NCBI GenBank assembly: GCA_013397455.1
Contig: VYZB01000026.1
Coordinates: 1,689,139-1,753,138, forward strand
Direction of reading: 5' to 3'
From: Crotophaga sulcirostris
Lineage: Eukaryota; Chordata; Aves; Cuculiformes; Crotophagidae
DNA: 64,000 bases
The notes under the pieces are model-generated. The model had not been told where the DNA came from. It did no database searches and was given only the letters and a program-made list of their open reading frames with translations. The position numbers and the translations under genes are program-made. Below are positions 1 to 13,936 of this stretch, piece by piece; positions within the stretch are counted from its first letter, which is position 1, and each line of letters starts with the position of its first letter.

Positions 1-3000
1 TAAGCAATTGACTTCACACATGTGCAATGGAATATTCTGCCCTGTTTTGAGTAGTTTAATCACCTGGGGCTTGTGGAGTCCTGGTAAATCCATTTGCAAG
101 ACATCACGGAAGCAGCATTGGAGAAAAACCTTCAGAATGACAACCCAAAGGGACTGCTTATTTTCTGTTTCGTGAAATGTACTTAGATTTTTTTCAGTTT
201 GATCTAAGATTTCCTGTGTTTACCCACAGAGCTATGGTGTATGTCTGTAGAACATATAGGGCAGAAATTTCCTCTGAAGTACCGTAATCACAGAAACAAA
301 TTCTGTCACATAAATGTCTTAGAGAAGTACCTTGTATTCTGGTCAAATGATTTGCAAAAAACTATTTTTATGCTGAGAAATGTTATGTAACTTCAACAGC
401 TCAGGAAAAATTTTGCATTTGGGAATAGGGTTTGCTTGCTATTCTTTTTCAAAAGCTTTTCTGTTTTTTAAAGTTTTGTTTTCATAATCTCAGTCTGCTT
501 TTATTAGTATAGATTTCATTTGGAAACTCAGAAAGATGAAAATGAAAGAAAAAAAATTGATTTTGTTGAAACTCTATTCCAGCAGGTAAAAAATAGCACC
601 TTTTGTGGAGTATTATGGAACTATCTCCCCCCCATGTTTATTTGTTTTCTAAGTCTGGAAGAAAATTGCATAGAAGCGTTGTGGAATTTTCCATGAAGTT
701 CCAGCTTATTAGTTCTCTGCTATAGGCATCCAAGAGAGAGATTTAGAGAGAAAGTGTTCAGACAATTAAGCTTCATTTTCTGATCCCTAATTGCACACGC
801 ACAGAGGGATTTAATTTAAACATGAGTTCCTTCAGTGCTAGCAAAATTGTGTGACCTGTTGTTTGACCCATATTTTTATTGAAGAGATCCTTGCTAAGGA
901 CTTTTTTGTGAAATGTTTGTCTGAGCTCTTTTTATCATATTTTTCACTTGGCCTTGTTCACATTTCCCAGGTTCACCATACCTATCCTAAGCAGAATTTT
1001 CCGTGTGACGCCTGCTGCAAAGACATCATGCAAAAACCTCTTTCCAAGTTGCTTTGCTTGAAGACATTGGCAACTGTAAGTCATAAACTCTTCATATAAC
1101 CTGAAGAAATGACTGATAGCATTTTAGGGATACATAAGGTCTGTGACCTTAGGAATACATTATAAATTAATGTAATTGGTAATATTTATGGACCCTAGCT
1201 TGTAGTGACAGAGTATTTTTTCTCTCAACAGCTGTGAGTTTTACTCTCTTGTGCCAGGTGCTGTTATTTTCACCCATAGAAATTGTGATTAAAATGCTCT
1301 CCAAAAAGAATGATGTCCTTCCACACAGGTTTTTGACCACTCTCCATCTGGAGGTCTCAGGGAGACTTTCAGTATCTCCATCTGGTACAACATTGTATCT
1401 CCTTGCTAAACACAGCTGGAAGAGAGAAAAGAGTTTCTGCTGATCAAATTCATATGAAGAATGACAAAACAAGGGATTCGAAAGCTTACAGACAGTAAGG
1501 AGAACTTCAAGAAAGATTAGGGAAGTTCTTCATTTGTCACAAACTGTCCTCCAGATGCTCATTCCAATCTATCAGCATCCTCTATTAACTCGAGCAAAAT
1601 TCTTTTCATCAAAATCCTGCCTTGACTAGCTCTTAGGAAAGCAAAGACAATAAATGTCGTGAAGGCATTGAGTCAAACAGTGATGTGTTATTTTTCCATA
1701 TTGTTTAAATGTTTGAACTTTCGTGGTGCAGTTTTGCCTGTACCCCCTACCAGTCTACCAGATCATATTTGGACAGACCAGGGAACGCACCAAATAGATG
1801 GTTTTCCCAAGTCTGTCCTGATTTGAAGGGGAAAGAAATTTAGCTGGATGGACATCAGCTCTGCATACCACTTGCCCTCAGGGTCAGATGTTATTCCCTA
1901 GCCCTGTCTGCTTTTCTACTATAGCCACAGCCAGGAATATCACAGGTATAGTGAAGAGGCTAATTTGCAATGTAATGGGATTTTACAGACACCTGTTCAG
2001 GGTCTCCGTGTCTTAACTCCTCATTCTGTAGGAATGAGTCTTCTAAGATTCAAAAGGTCCTTCAGTGCTTGTTGAGAATATATTGTTGGATGGAGCATGT
2101 GAGAAGCAGTGCCTTAGACAACTTGAAATAGATTATTTGGATTATTTGGCTTATTCTTACTTTTTCTGGATGATTTTAAATGGTCCAGATTCAGTTTCTC
2201 CCAGGGCCTTCAGGAGCCTGAGGAGACCTGGAGTTTCTCTACTTGAAGCAGTTTTGGATCCGCTTGGTGCAGAACCCCTGCTTATACACATTAATGTCAT
2301 ATATGTCTCCTCTGTACATGCCTTCGTTGCTGCTCTCCTTACACACAGGTAATGCAACCCCAGCTGAATGTGGCCCATGAATGTGGTTTATTCTTAGCTA
2401 GCAAGAGCACCAGAGTGAATTGACATACTTAACACTCATTTCTTTGCAAGGGTCTGGGTTCAGAGTGGTGCTCAGTGCCTCTGGAAAGGGAATAAGAATA
2501 TTCTGACAAGTTAGCAGAAGCGGAAAGACCTCAGCATCTCCAGGACTGCTCCCAGCGTGGTGCAGAAAAAGCAGGGTTTCCAACTAGTATGTACCTAATT
2601 GTATTGAATTGTAGTACTATTTCTGCAGTGAGATAAGTTAATGAACCTCAGCTGATTATGCCCTAGTTTACTTAATAGTTCACATTATTATTTAAATGTA
2701 AGGCAGTAAGTATGCCAGCCTATAATTGTTTTTACTATTTCTCTTTTTTATTATAGTGCATCTGTAGTATGTGGTTTAATTATGTTTTACTCTGTACTCT
2801 ATATGTAAATGAAGAGAACGGTCTCTTCTTTTTGTTTTACATGCTACAAATATATTAGAGAAAGATTAACAGCTGGATGGGGTATGTCCAAGAGCGGGAG
2901 ACAGGGGAGATGGACCAGGGAATGTGTGAGTGGCCTTGACCAGGGCATGTGGGCTGTATTTTCTGAAGTAGGAGACCGGAGACTGGTGAACTGAGCAGCC

Positions 3001-4711
3001 CTCTGCCTTTTTTTTTGTGTGAGAGGCTCTTCTCTGCAGCCAAGGAAAACTGAGCAGCATGGTGTGAAACAGAGATGCAGCTGTGAAATGGCTATAGATT
3101 TAGAAGTTAATGGTTAGTTTTTCATTCCTGCTGAGTGCCCAGAGCTCCTGTTCTCTTCAGGGGAATCAAAGCTGTAGAAAATCAGGCCACTGCTTCAGTT
3201 ACCTAAATAAAGATTTAGTTTCCTGGCTGTTATGATCCTCAGGTCTGGCATACCCATAAAAAGGATAACAGTCCTCTGGCAAAATATTGCTTCTTAGAAA
3301 TGTCACAGTTGTTTCTTTACCACAAATCACATCCACCTGGAAAGTATTTAGGAAGAGCAAGAAGAGCATAGAAACTTGCCTGCCATCAAAGCACAGACCT
3401 CTGCCGCTAACACTGGGGTGACAGGCCTAGCACAAATGCCTCTGTTGGACTGTTTCTGACTCTACAGCACTCAGGTAGCAACTCTCCATGTGTGTTCTGC
3501 TCTGTTTTCTTTGGGCCAGTGTTGTCCTGTCACTGACTAATAAGTGAGTTTTAGCTAGTAGGAAAGTTTCTGAAGCTGACAGTTTTTCATCTAGCAGTGT
3601 AACCAGAGGAGAATTTCAGGTCCCTACTGTGGCCTAAGGCAGAGGGAGAGCCTGGCAGCAGGAGAGAAGGAGGGTGTGGAGACATGCAGAGCAGATGGAG
3701 AATGGAGCCCTGTGGCACCACTGATGAAAAATACCCCAGGCTCTCCGTCAGTAGCTTTTCTACAGGGTTTCACAGGTGAATAAATTCCAGAAATGCTCTG
3801 AGATTTGGTAGAGTCTTTACAAAATTGCCTGACGTCTTTAAATATGAGGGAAAATAGTCTGCATGGATTTCATTTTATTTTGTAGTTAATACACTGTATG
3901 TCACATAATTAGTGGCTGTGTTGTAATGTACATACACAAGTGGGAAAAATAAAAGTAGAGAGAATATTCAGCCTTAATTAGTACTCCTTAAATGCTAGGT
4001 GCTTACATATGCAACCAAACTGGAGCAATGATGTACATGATGATTGCTAACATCATCTAGCTGAGTATATTCCTCCTCCTGGAGATAAAATCTGTCTAAT
4101 GAGTCTAAAATGGTATGAATATGCCCAGTGTAATAAGTAAGACTGGGCCGAAAGGCAATCTGCATTTCAGTTGTTTTACAGCATTCACAACATGGAGGAG
4201 GTGATTTTCTAAAAACTTTTTCACTCCCTGACACATGAATTGCATTCCCAATCTTATTTGCAAAAAGTATGTAAACAAAACCAGAAACTGAGAGGATGCT
4301 GATTGCTTTGCCTTTCTCCTGATTTCACCAAATACCCATTTTGCCCTCAATGAGTATTACTGTAGTTTATTTTGTCCTTATAAGTCTTCCAGCTCAAAGC
4401 TAATGGTTAATCCTATAGAAAGAATGACAGTGCCAGTATCTGAAAAGTTTCATGCATTTTATCACTATGACTGTTGTATTGAAAGTGTGGCCTTGGCTTG
4501 GAACTGCCTTCTCCTGCTCCTATGTCTCAGTGACTCGTGTCATCTGATCCTTTCTGTTATACCCAATCTATCTGATTGCATAAATAGAGATTTAGAGGAT
4601 ACCAACAACTATTGTCAAAAATCCAAGCTCCAGCTGTGAATGGATTTTATGGAGTCTGACATAAGACCTCACACTGACTGACAGTCCCAAGCTTGTTAGA
4701 GGCGACAATAC
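1..4711. other. Unique AT-rich DNA, no recognised gene
   Basis: No recognisable coding sequence, RNA gene or transposon was found. Open frames are short (under about 100 codons) and none reads as a known protein. A splice-bounded open stretch at 971-1075 is listed separately. Moderately purine-rich patches occur near 2880-2960 and 3640-3710, without obvious repeat structure. Consistent with intergenic or intronic vertebrate DNA. Confidence 0.6.
971..1075 (+). other. Candidate exon (105 nt, low confidence)
   Basis: The stretch is preceded by a pyrimidine-rich tract ending in CAG (961-970) and followed by a consensus donor GTAAGT at 1076-1081. It is exactly 35 codons long and open in phase 0, giving a peptide that starts VHHTYPKQ and contains a CDACCKD segment. 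I do not recognise the peptide. No partner exon was identified on either side, so it may be a decoy exon, a non-coding RNA exon or chance. The open frame continues upstream of the putative acceptor to 851, which weakens the exon argument. Confidence 0.15.
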
Positions 4712-4889
4712 CACAGTATCACAGTATTACAAGGTTGGAAAGGACCTTTGAGATCATCACGTCCAACCTATAGCCCAACACTAACACTAACACCAATATA
4801 AATCCATCATCTAAACTATGGCACTAAGTGCCTCATCCAATCTCCTCTTAAAGACCTCCAAGGACAGTGACTCCACCACCTCCCCAGGC
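4712..4889 (-). mobile_element. CR1 LINE 3' end fragment (ATACTGTG-tail type)
   Basis: Read on the minus strand, this is the extreme 3' end of a CR1 non-LTR retrotransposon: last codons of ORF2 and short 3' UTR, ending in the 'ttggac..gatgatctcaaaggtcc' core and two ATACTGTG-type tail units (plus strand 'cacagtatcacagtattac' at 4712-4730). It shares nearly the whole 'actaacaccaa' and 'tgcctcatccaatctcctc' segments with the copies at 25786 and 47381, so all three belong to one subfamily. It is severely 5'-truncated, as most CR1 copies are, and lacks protein-coding capacity. It carries a small expansion of the 'aacact' motif near 4780. Confidence 0.93.
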
Positions 4890-6618
4890 TTTTTTCTCTA
4901 TTTTTATCAGAGAACAGTAAATTCAAACCTAGCAGTATCTGTTGCCAACCCTACTTGCTGCATAAAGCCGTATTTTTTTTAGTTAAGGGTTGTTTTGCAG
5001 CAGAAGAAAAGAGAACTGTAATCAAAAGTTTATGGTGAGAGAGAATAGGACAGAAGGGCTCTTGAGTATCAAGATCATAAGATGTTACTGTCCAGCAGAA
5101 AGAGATTGGTGTGCTATACTGGAAGTACAAGAGAGATCTCTGTTTTGTAAGGTCACAGCAAAAAATAAAGATGCACTAAACATTAAAATTCTGATTTCGG
5201 ATTGACTTCATTTTTGACCTCCACAACTGGGATGACCCCAGGAATGCAGAGTTTTCAAGGATGGTTTTGCAGCTTTGAAGGAAATGTCCGTTTCAACATG
5301 TGAAAATGAAACTCTCTAAAGATAGAGCGAGAGTTGCTTTTTGGGAAACTTGACTCACATTCTGAAAAGCTAAATACACCTAATGAAATATAACAAAAAA
5401 GTAAATACTTTTCCACACCTATTTCTATTGCAGCACAGTTATGTAGTCTGGTTATAATGGAAATGCTTGGGGAAAGGTGCCCTTTGATGGTTACTTCAGG
5501 GTTTTAAAGTGACAAGCTGTAAAGGGTGAAGACTGACTCTTTGATCTTAAAAAGCTTGAAAAGAGGGAGCTTTACTCTGTTCAAATAATTTCAGGTAATT
5601 GTAAGTAATCTGTATTGAGTCTAGGGCTGCAGGGCTTTACATAAGTGATTCTCATTCAAAGATGTTCTGAATAAACATGAATTCAGATTTCAGGAGCTCT
5701 TTACAGTATCAGACACTTTCAATAAACTTTGGTTAATCATCTCAGACTGAGGCAAGAGATAGCATGCATCCTGTGAAAGAGGCATCAGCCTACAGGAGGA
5801 ATGATGGTGAAGGTTAGAAGGGTGAAGAAAATGACTCTGGTTATGCTGTGTATTAGTGCTAACCAGATCTGCAAAAAATGCTGACCTTTCTTTTGCACCT
5901 GTGGAATGGACAAGTCAAGGAGCTTTATTAAATGAAGTCGTGTCAGCAGGAAGAATGTGCTTGGGAGTTTAGGGAAGCCTTTTCCTACAGAGATTTGTGG
6001 GAAAACAAAGTGCCTCAATGTCTACCTTACAGAGTCAGGTGTCCATGTCAGGTCAATGTCTTGTTCATGTAGCCTGTTTGCACTTCTGCAGTACTGGGAT
6101 CAGACATGGATCCAGTGTACAAGCAACCTGATCTCTGCTGGACACAACACATTTGGGTCTCGGGAGGCTTCATGAAGTGGAAACATAGAGACAACCAAGG
6201 ACAAGCTGTGCCTCCGTTTACAGAGGTGGCCTTGAAAGCTTGTCAGCTGTGGAAGGCAGACAGCTGTGCTCCATCAACAGAATGACTTCTGGACATTCTG
6301 AAGGTAATGATTAGGCTTGGTATAAAGATGCATTTATCAACACTTCATGGTTCTGTTAGGCTGGATATATGAAACAACACAAGTGCAGGAACACTGAACC
6401 TCTTGCTGGTGCTGAAAGACTTTGCTTTGGCATATGTAGCTGCTAGCGTGCTCTCCAATTGCACATAAGGCACTAAGGGTCCTAGTACAATGTCCTAGGA
6501 GACTTAGTGTCTGGAAGACAGAGTTACGTATATTGGCTCAAAATGAGACATGGACTAATTCTCATCCCCCTAGAAAAAGAGACGTCTAAGAAGACTTTTG
6601 TTAGATATCTACAAAAAC
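4890..6618. other. Unique AT-rich DNA, no recognised gene
   Basis: Nothing recognisable: short open frames only, no transposon core, no tandem array. Ends at the assembly gap. Confidence 0.6.
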
Positions 6619-6698
6619 NNNNNNNNNNNNNNNNNNNNNNNNNNNNNNNNNNNNNNNNNNNNNNNNNNNNNNNNNNNNNNNNNNNNNNNNNNNNNNNN
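6619..6698. other. Assembly gap (80 N)
   Basis: A run of 80 undetermined bases. The right flank begins with 'tatatataaatg', which suggests that a TA-rich simple repeat caused the break. Any reading frame that crosses the gap, on either strand, is an artefact. Confidence 0.99.
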
Positions 6699-9600
6699 TA
6701 TATATAAATGATCATTTTTTTTTCCAGTATGAGATTTAGGAGACATCAATGGAAAACTTGCAGACAAAAGCATCAAATGGAGCTGTCTTTTCACACAAAA
6801 TTTAGTTAAGACATAGAACTCCTTGTCACAGGATGTCATGGATGTTGCATGATTTAATGAGTTCAAAATGGGATTAAACAATTACCTGAAGGTCAAGGAA
6901 AACAAAGACATTGTCTCTGTTTTTGAAAACTCTTGAGATAAAAATCAATAGAGACTGTGAAGTTATTTGTTAGGGAGGTATTGTCCTGTTTGCCTTGTTT
7001 TTAAACTGTTGCCTGGCTAATGTTTTAGACAGAACACTAGACTAAAAATGGCTCTTTGCTCTCTCTTGACCACTTTAATCTCCATGAAGAACCAGCCCTC
7101 TCAATGGTTTCTCATTCATCCTGCCCGTTGGACTGTGGGATGGTGTTAGCTTCATCAGAGAATGTGGGGAGGCTCCAGATGACACATCACAGCTTGACCA
7201 TGGAGCTGTATCTCACATGTTGGGTTCTGGAGTGGGAGAAGAGCTATGATGGTGGGGTGAAAATGTGTGAAAGACCTGTGCCTAGCCAGTACTGGGCTCC
7301 TCTAAGGCACAGCACTGAGTCTCAAAAGTGGCTGTAGGATACAACAAGCACAATATCATCTCTTGTGTAAGATCTTCACATTCATTAGTGCTTTTTTTAT
7401 TTTTAAGGACTGTAGTAATTTCTGATTTCATTCTTAAATAATTTTATTACTTTATTTTTAGAGCATGTTCTCTGTTTTTTTCTTTTTATTTATTTATTTT
7501 GCAAAGATTTTAGTCTCCTCAAGTTTTCTAGAGATGCCAAACACTTCAAATCAGATGAAGCGCACATCAGGGACTCCCAGCACAGCAGCAACTTTAATTC
7601 AGTTCTACACTTGAAGATAATTAAAATAACTGCTGGCTGGGAAGTTGAATCTCTTTGTAAGGTTTTCAAAGAAGACAAGCTTGCTTTAGTGCCCTGGGGC
7701 AGAGATTCCAAACTTTCTCTAGTGAGTCCAAAAAAAAAAAAATCCTTCAGATTGCAACTGTGTCACTAAATGTAAATTCGTACATACTGGTCTAGAGGGG
7801 GTGGACTTTTTAATATTACTTTGGTCTTTATCCACAAAAGTATTTTTGATGTTCAAATTGTAAAGTAAACAGACCAGACCTGATCCAGTCTTTTATTGGG
7901 GAAAAGGGTGGGAAGAAATGCAATTTGAGGGCATATTTAGACCTGAGAAATCAGAGCCGTGTTTCTTAGAGTTGGAAAGGATGTTCAGAGAAGGGTGGAT
8001 TAGCAGGGGTTAGGCATTGATATGGTTAGAGATGGAATATAGGGAGAGAAAAACTGAGAGTAGTATCCATCTATGCCTGCTTTCCTACACTGATGTAAAT
8101 CCAAGCTGAAGAGTTTATTCTGAATGACCACTCATATAGACCCAAAGAAGCAGTGTCTTAAATGAAACCAAGCATTTAGAGAATACTCAAAGTCAATTAC
8201 ACCACCAGAATTTGAGATGCAGTAATTTACTAAAATAGCATCAACTCAATCTCTTGAAACACTCTGGCCATAATCTAATGTTTCTTCTTGCTTAGAGCCT
8301 TTAAATCAAATCTAGACAGATTAAAAAGGAATTGAAAACTCACTGAACAGTATTTCTAGGAGACTGTGAATCCTATAGCTGCTACAATATGAATCAAATG
8401 GAAAGACAGAGTGAGAAGGCACCTCCTGTGAATAGGGCAGGGACCTTTCTGCTGGACAGTCTTTCTATTGAATTGAATATACTGGAAAAGAGTTGGAGAA
8501 CATCTGATTTATACCAAGAAATAGCATCAAGGAGAGTTTTTGAAATATGAATGGAAATCTGAGTGGATGAGAAAACAATAAGAGTGAAGTTTTTTTTCAG
8601 AGAGGAATGGTTCAGAAGCTGGGCTCCAGTTGTGGTAATTCTCTTTAATGTATGAGTCATTCCATGCACAGCTGCTTCATAGTGAACATGCAGAGGGATA
8701 AAATGGGCATGTTGAAGAGAGATAGCTTTGGATCATTGAATCAAAGAGACCAGGCATGTGTCTGTCTTTCTGAAGAAGTGAAGACAAACTAGTGGAGTGG
8801 AGGCAGACTCCACATGTGTTTTGTGCTCTTAAGCTCATCTATTTATTTATCTATTAAAATATTATAGTTCAATACTCAGCTAATTATCAACCTACAGCTT
8901 GATGATATTCCACAATTATTCAGTGCATTGGAAAAATTCACATCTGTTTTCTTAAAGTATTTCACACTTCATTTCCAATGAAGTTGACAGTTTTTTATGT
9001 GTTCTCAAGGGCATTCTCATTACAGTTATAACTTTGTAATTTCAAGCAATAGAAAATTTCCTTAGGATTCCAGTGATGCTTATAAAGTCATATTTACTCA
9101 TATTGTACCGAATGTCAAACTTTATTTATAGTATTTTTCTTGCGTAAGAATCAAACAATGCCTGTCATGTTAGCCATGAAATAAACCAAGGCCTTGTTAA
9201 AGGATAAAGAGTATGAAAAGTGCCTATGGCAAGAAGCTGCAGTTTTCTCTCTGAAATCTAGTCTGAGGGTTATTAAATCTTGGTGGGTCACTTTTATTAT
9301 TATTTTTCACCTTAGAACTCTAGAAGGTCTTCGTAGTTTGGCCTGTTAATGCAGTGAGGGCAAGACTATGTAACACAATATTTAAAACATGTAAATAAAG
9401 TTACACCTCTGATGAGTATTAAAGTTCCATTCTTAGATGAACAAAAGATGTTACCCTCAAAATCCAGCTAAATTAACTGTCCTAGGTCTATTTTAATTTA
9501 CTTAATTTGCTGGAAATATCTTTATTTCAATCTCCATATGGGATGACAGCAGTGCTGTTCCAGGTATTGTTGTGTTATCTGTCTGTGTGTTATGCAATAT

Positions 9601-12600
9601 TGTTGTGCAAGACACATATTTGCTTGTGGGTAAACCTGAAAGTTAGACTGGGAATGATTTAGCAGGTTGTTGGCCAGAAGTGCATAGGCATTAAGGGACT
9701 ATATCAGATCCCAATACTTGCACCAGTGTATCTTAAAGTATAAGTATTAATGTATATACAAAGAGAGGACTTAATTCACCTTAGGCACAGGCCATACCAT
9801 CACCACTTACTCATCTTAATTCAGTAAATTGCCTTTAAATCTCTGTGGAATCTAAGCTATAGAACTGATCATCTCTTTCAATCATCTCTCTCAAACATTT
9901 CCAGCTTTTTCAGTCTTGCCATCTGAAGGATATTGCTTTCTGGTTTTCCATTCTTTGGAGTTGGGTGTCAGCATATGAGGACTTCTCAAGCGTCAGAAAT
10001 TGATTTTTGAGTGACTATAACAGATGAATTTCTAAAATTTTTTTGTGCCATAACAGACACGTGTGTGAATTTAGTACTGATCATTCAAGGGAAATGGACA
10101 AAATGGGGTTCTGCTTTCCTTTAACCCTGGTGATACTTGTATACTGTTGAACTCTTGCACTGAAAGATAAGTCATCTTTGCATTTGCCTTACTAAATGCA
10201 CAATTACCACTTTGGGCTTAGATTTTATCCCTTCAATTTCTTTATGGATTCACCCTGATTAAATTCTCAGTGCTTAAAGACAAGAGTTTATATTCCTTGT
10301 ATTTTTAATAGACAGTGATATATATCCTCTAGTCACTTGTGTTAAATGATGATACATTCTAGGTAACCAATAGCTGGCTTGTAACAGCATCTTTTTGTAT
10401 GTGATATATTGTTCTCGGTTAACTGGATGTCTCATAAACATTAAGGGCATGTTTCAAAGTGCGAAGGAAGACAAAAAGGTGAGAAATACAGAAAATAAAA
10501 TAAAGAGTGAAAAATTTGGTATTTCTACTTTCAAATCTTTATTTATGTAAAATATACTTATTAGAATCAAAGCATAGATAAAAATGATCAGGAGGGCAGT
10601 AAAATATAGAAACACGACAGAAAAAAATTCTATTCTTTTTCCTGCTCCCAGTATTTCATGATTTAAAGTTTAATTGGTGTTAATATTTCTTTGATGCTCT
10701 AAAGGCATTTATGGTTGACCATTTGAGTATAGGATATGGCTTTCATTATACACATTTTTTTGCCATGCTTTTAAGCAGATAAATCAGATTTGATTTCTCT
10801 GAAGAAAGCTAGTGGTCTTCTCTACTAGAGTACCTCTCCAATTTAGATGTAAGATGGTTGTTGGGGATCGTATGAAAAACCTTAGAGAAATCTAGGTAGG
10901 TGACATCCATGGCTCTTTCCTTGACTATCAATGCAGTCATTCAGTTGTAGAAAGTTCTGTTCTCTGTTGAATTTTTGACTTGCACTAATCCATCAGAACC
11001 ATTTATTTGTTGTGGATACAAGAACAGCTGGTTGGAAGGGATAAGACAATTGAAGAAAATAATGGTGATGAAATTATGGTCTAAAAGGTGACCTGATCCT
11101 AATTTATTCAAGGAGAAATTTTGTTATTTTAAGTAACCTATTTTGTGCAGAAAGAAGCATAATAAAACCTAATCTTTGAAAGAGAAAGCCAAATAAATTT
11201 AGATGGAGAATTATTTGCATTTTAAATAATAAATTTAAATGATAAATTCAACTCAAGATGAACAGAAGTGACTTTTAGAGTGTTTATGTGAACTATGTGC
11301 CTGAACTACCAGAAGGTTCAAGACTTGATTGTCTTCATGGAAAGCCATGTAGTATTGTTTTGCTTGGCTTATAGCTGTTCCTAATGGAAGTTAATGGATC
11401 TCCCATAGCTCTTGTGTAATACCTGTCAGACTGATTGAGAAGTTCTGGGTAACACAGGGCTTCTCAAAGGACAGCAAAGGGAAGAATAGAAGAACAAACA
11501 AACAAAACCAAAACCAAAAAAAGTTGCCAATGTAAGCAAAAGCTAGTGTAGTTTGGGGAGTGATTCAGCTAATCAAATATGTGTTCACTTTAAGAAGACA
11601 CAAATTACAATCAAGTTATAACTGTACCTCTTCCTTGTATAGATGTGTCATAGTAGAGACCTAAAACAAAATGCCTTAATATACACTTCAACCCTACCTT
11701 GACTATCTGAAGAGATTGCTAAATAATCCAGTAGATTCTTCATAAGACAACTGCTTTAAAGCAAGCTGGGATGTTACTTCTTCAGAAAAGTTCAATCAAA
11801 ATAGTAATAGAAGGTTTGTTACAGAACAAAAGTTGACAAAATTCCATGGCATGGATTATCCATCATTCGTACTAAATTTCACTATTGATTCTCCCTGGCT
11901 TTAAAATTTTATAAACTATGAATTATACAAATTGCATGAACAGATATTGTAAGAATGAAAAACTATGAAATGTGGTATGATACAAAGTAATTAAGAAAGC
12001 TCTAAATGTTATTTAATGATAAATGAACTATTAGAGCCTTAATTTAAGAGAATGGAGAACTTTAAAGGAGAAGCTTTTGGGTTTTTAGAGAAATATTCTC
12101 TTCTATTTCAATTAATTCTGAGTGCAGCAATACATATTTTGGCAGTTTTATAAATTGCAGCTGTCTCTTTTACATGCAATATGGAAATATTTCCTCTTGA
12201 GGCTTTGTAGTTTTGTAGGTAAATAGCTCCTTATACACACTTAAGTATGTAGACGTTCCAAATTCATTTTCCACACAAGCATATACATTTAAAATCTCTT
12301 CCTTTTCATTTCTTTTTCTTTGTAAAACACTAGTAGTCTGTCTACAGGTCATGCTTCACTGTCCACGTTCCATGTCTCTGCCTTCTCCTGTTGACCCATC
12401 AGAAGCTCTTTAGAAGGTTTGCAAAAATCTTCTTATAATAAGTAACAACTGTTTATATTTAAGTATTTGAAAGCCGTTTGACAGCTACTTGAGAACAGAT
12501 TATTTCATTGTTAAGGGGTAAATTTATAAGCTTGTTGCAATGAGCTTTAGGAATGAAAATATAGGTGCAAAATTAACTTCAGGCATCAATACAGACCGTA

Positions 12601-13922
12601 TGTAAAAATCGTCCAGATGGTGGCCCATTCAAAATGCCAACTTTCCACCCCACATAATGGTGCAATGTTTTATTAGCATAAGACACGTGACTCTGATGAA
12701 TCAGGACCTATACATTTTTATTTGAAGGAAATGGGGCTCATAATTTAAATTTCAGTTTGTCATGTTTCCACTCCATTGTCTAGGGTGAGATGCACCTGAG
12801 GACAAGGAACACAGTCCCTGTCTCCAATGCTTGAAGTCTATGGATAAGACAAAGGTCCGTGGCCATAAATGGCAAACAGCAGCAAGGAGCACTGAAACAA
12901 TACTTATCATCATGATCAGAACACTGTAAGCTGTACAGAAAACACACTGTGGCATAACAACTGACATTTTGTGGGCACTACAGCAAAGCAAGGTCTTACA
13001 AGAGAGAGCTACAGAAGAAGAAAGAAGAGGGTTTATAAAAGTTTAAAGTGACCTTCTCACAAACAATAGTGGTTTCAGAAGTCTAAGAACCTCTTGTTTC
13101 TTTGAAATGTGTTGGCCACATTTCTTTCCCAGACTTTGGTTTCTGAATGAGTGCTAAAAAGTAAGAGAGGGATAAAGACTATTTGGGGCCCTGGGAGTGA
13201 AGATGGGCAAAGGAGAACATCATGTTTCAGCTAAGGCATTAATGTGACGGTGCTCTGGGGAAATGATAAACCAGGGAATAATCATTGCAGTAGCTTTTTG
13301 GATGGATACTTGTAGGCAAAATGAATGGAACTCTGTGAGAAACGCTGCTGTGTTAACCCTGATGGGAAAGCAAAACTGTGGCAAGAGTCAGAGAATCAGA
13401 TTACACTGACTCTAACATTATTCCTGATGGCATTGGGAGTAGAAGAATCTTGTTTTCTTTTCTCTTGATTCATTCAATTTTTAGATTAAACTTAATCATC
13501 AATATTAATGTTATGATAGTTTAGTATTCTATTTGATAATACACAGGTTAAAAATTTAGAGACTGATTAGAAAAATGAGTGCTTGAACATGAATATTTAG
13601 ACTTGGATACTTAGACTTCTGATCCTGAAGTAGTTAAAGCAATGAAGAGCGAGCTTTTCCCCTCAAGAAAAGTGTTTGACCTTGACACAGCCTGTAGACA
13701 ACCTCTTTCCCTCTGGTGATGAAAGAGTTCATGGTAGCTAACTAAACTCAAGTGAGATGCAATAATTCCAAGGTTCTCTTATGTGATTTCTTTTAGATCT
13801 CTTGTGCTATGTTAGATCATCTTGATCCACAATAATTCCTCGCTCTAATTTTTTTAGCTCCCCCTAAATACCAGTACTGCTGACAGATGAGAAATCTTAT
13901 TTTTCAAGCTTCATTCTGGTGG

Positions 13923-13936
13923 AAAAAAAAAAAAAA
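13923..13936 (+). repeat. Poly-A run (14 A)
   Basis: Homopolymer of 14 adenines with no adjacent retroposed sequence that I recognise. Probably a simple mononucleotide repeat. Confidence 0.9.

Noticed and set aside
6507..6881. Frames crossing the N run
   Set aside because: They exist only because undetermined bases contain no stop codons.
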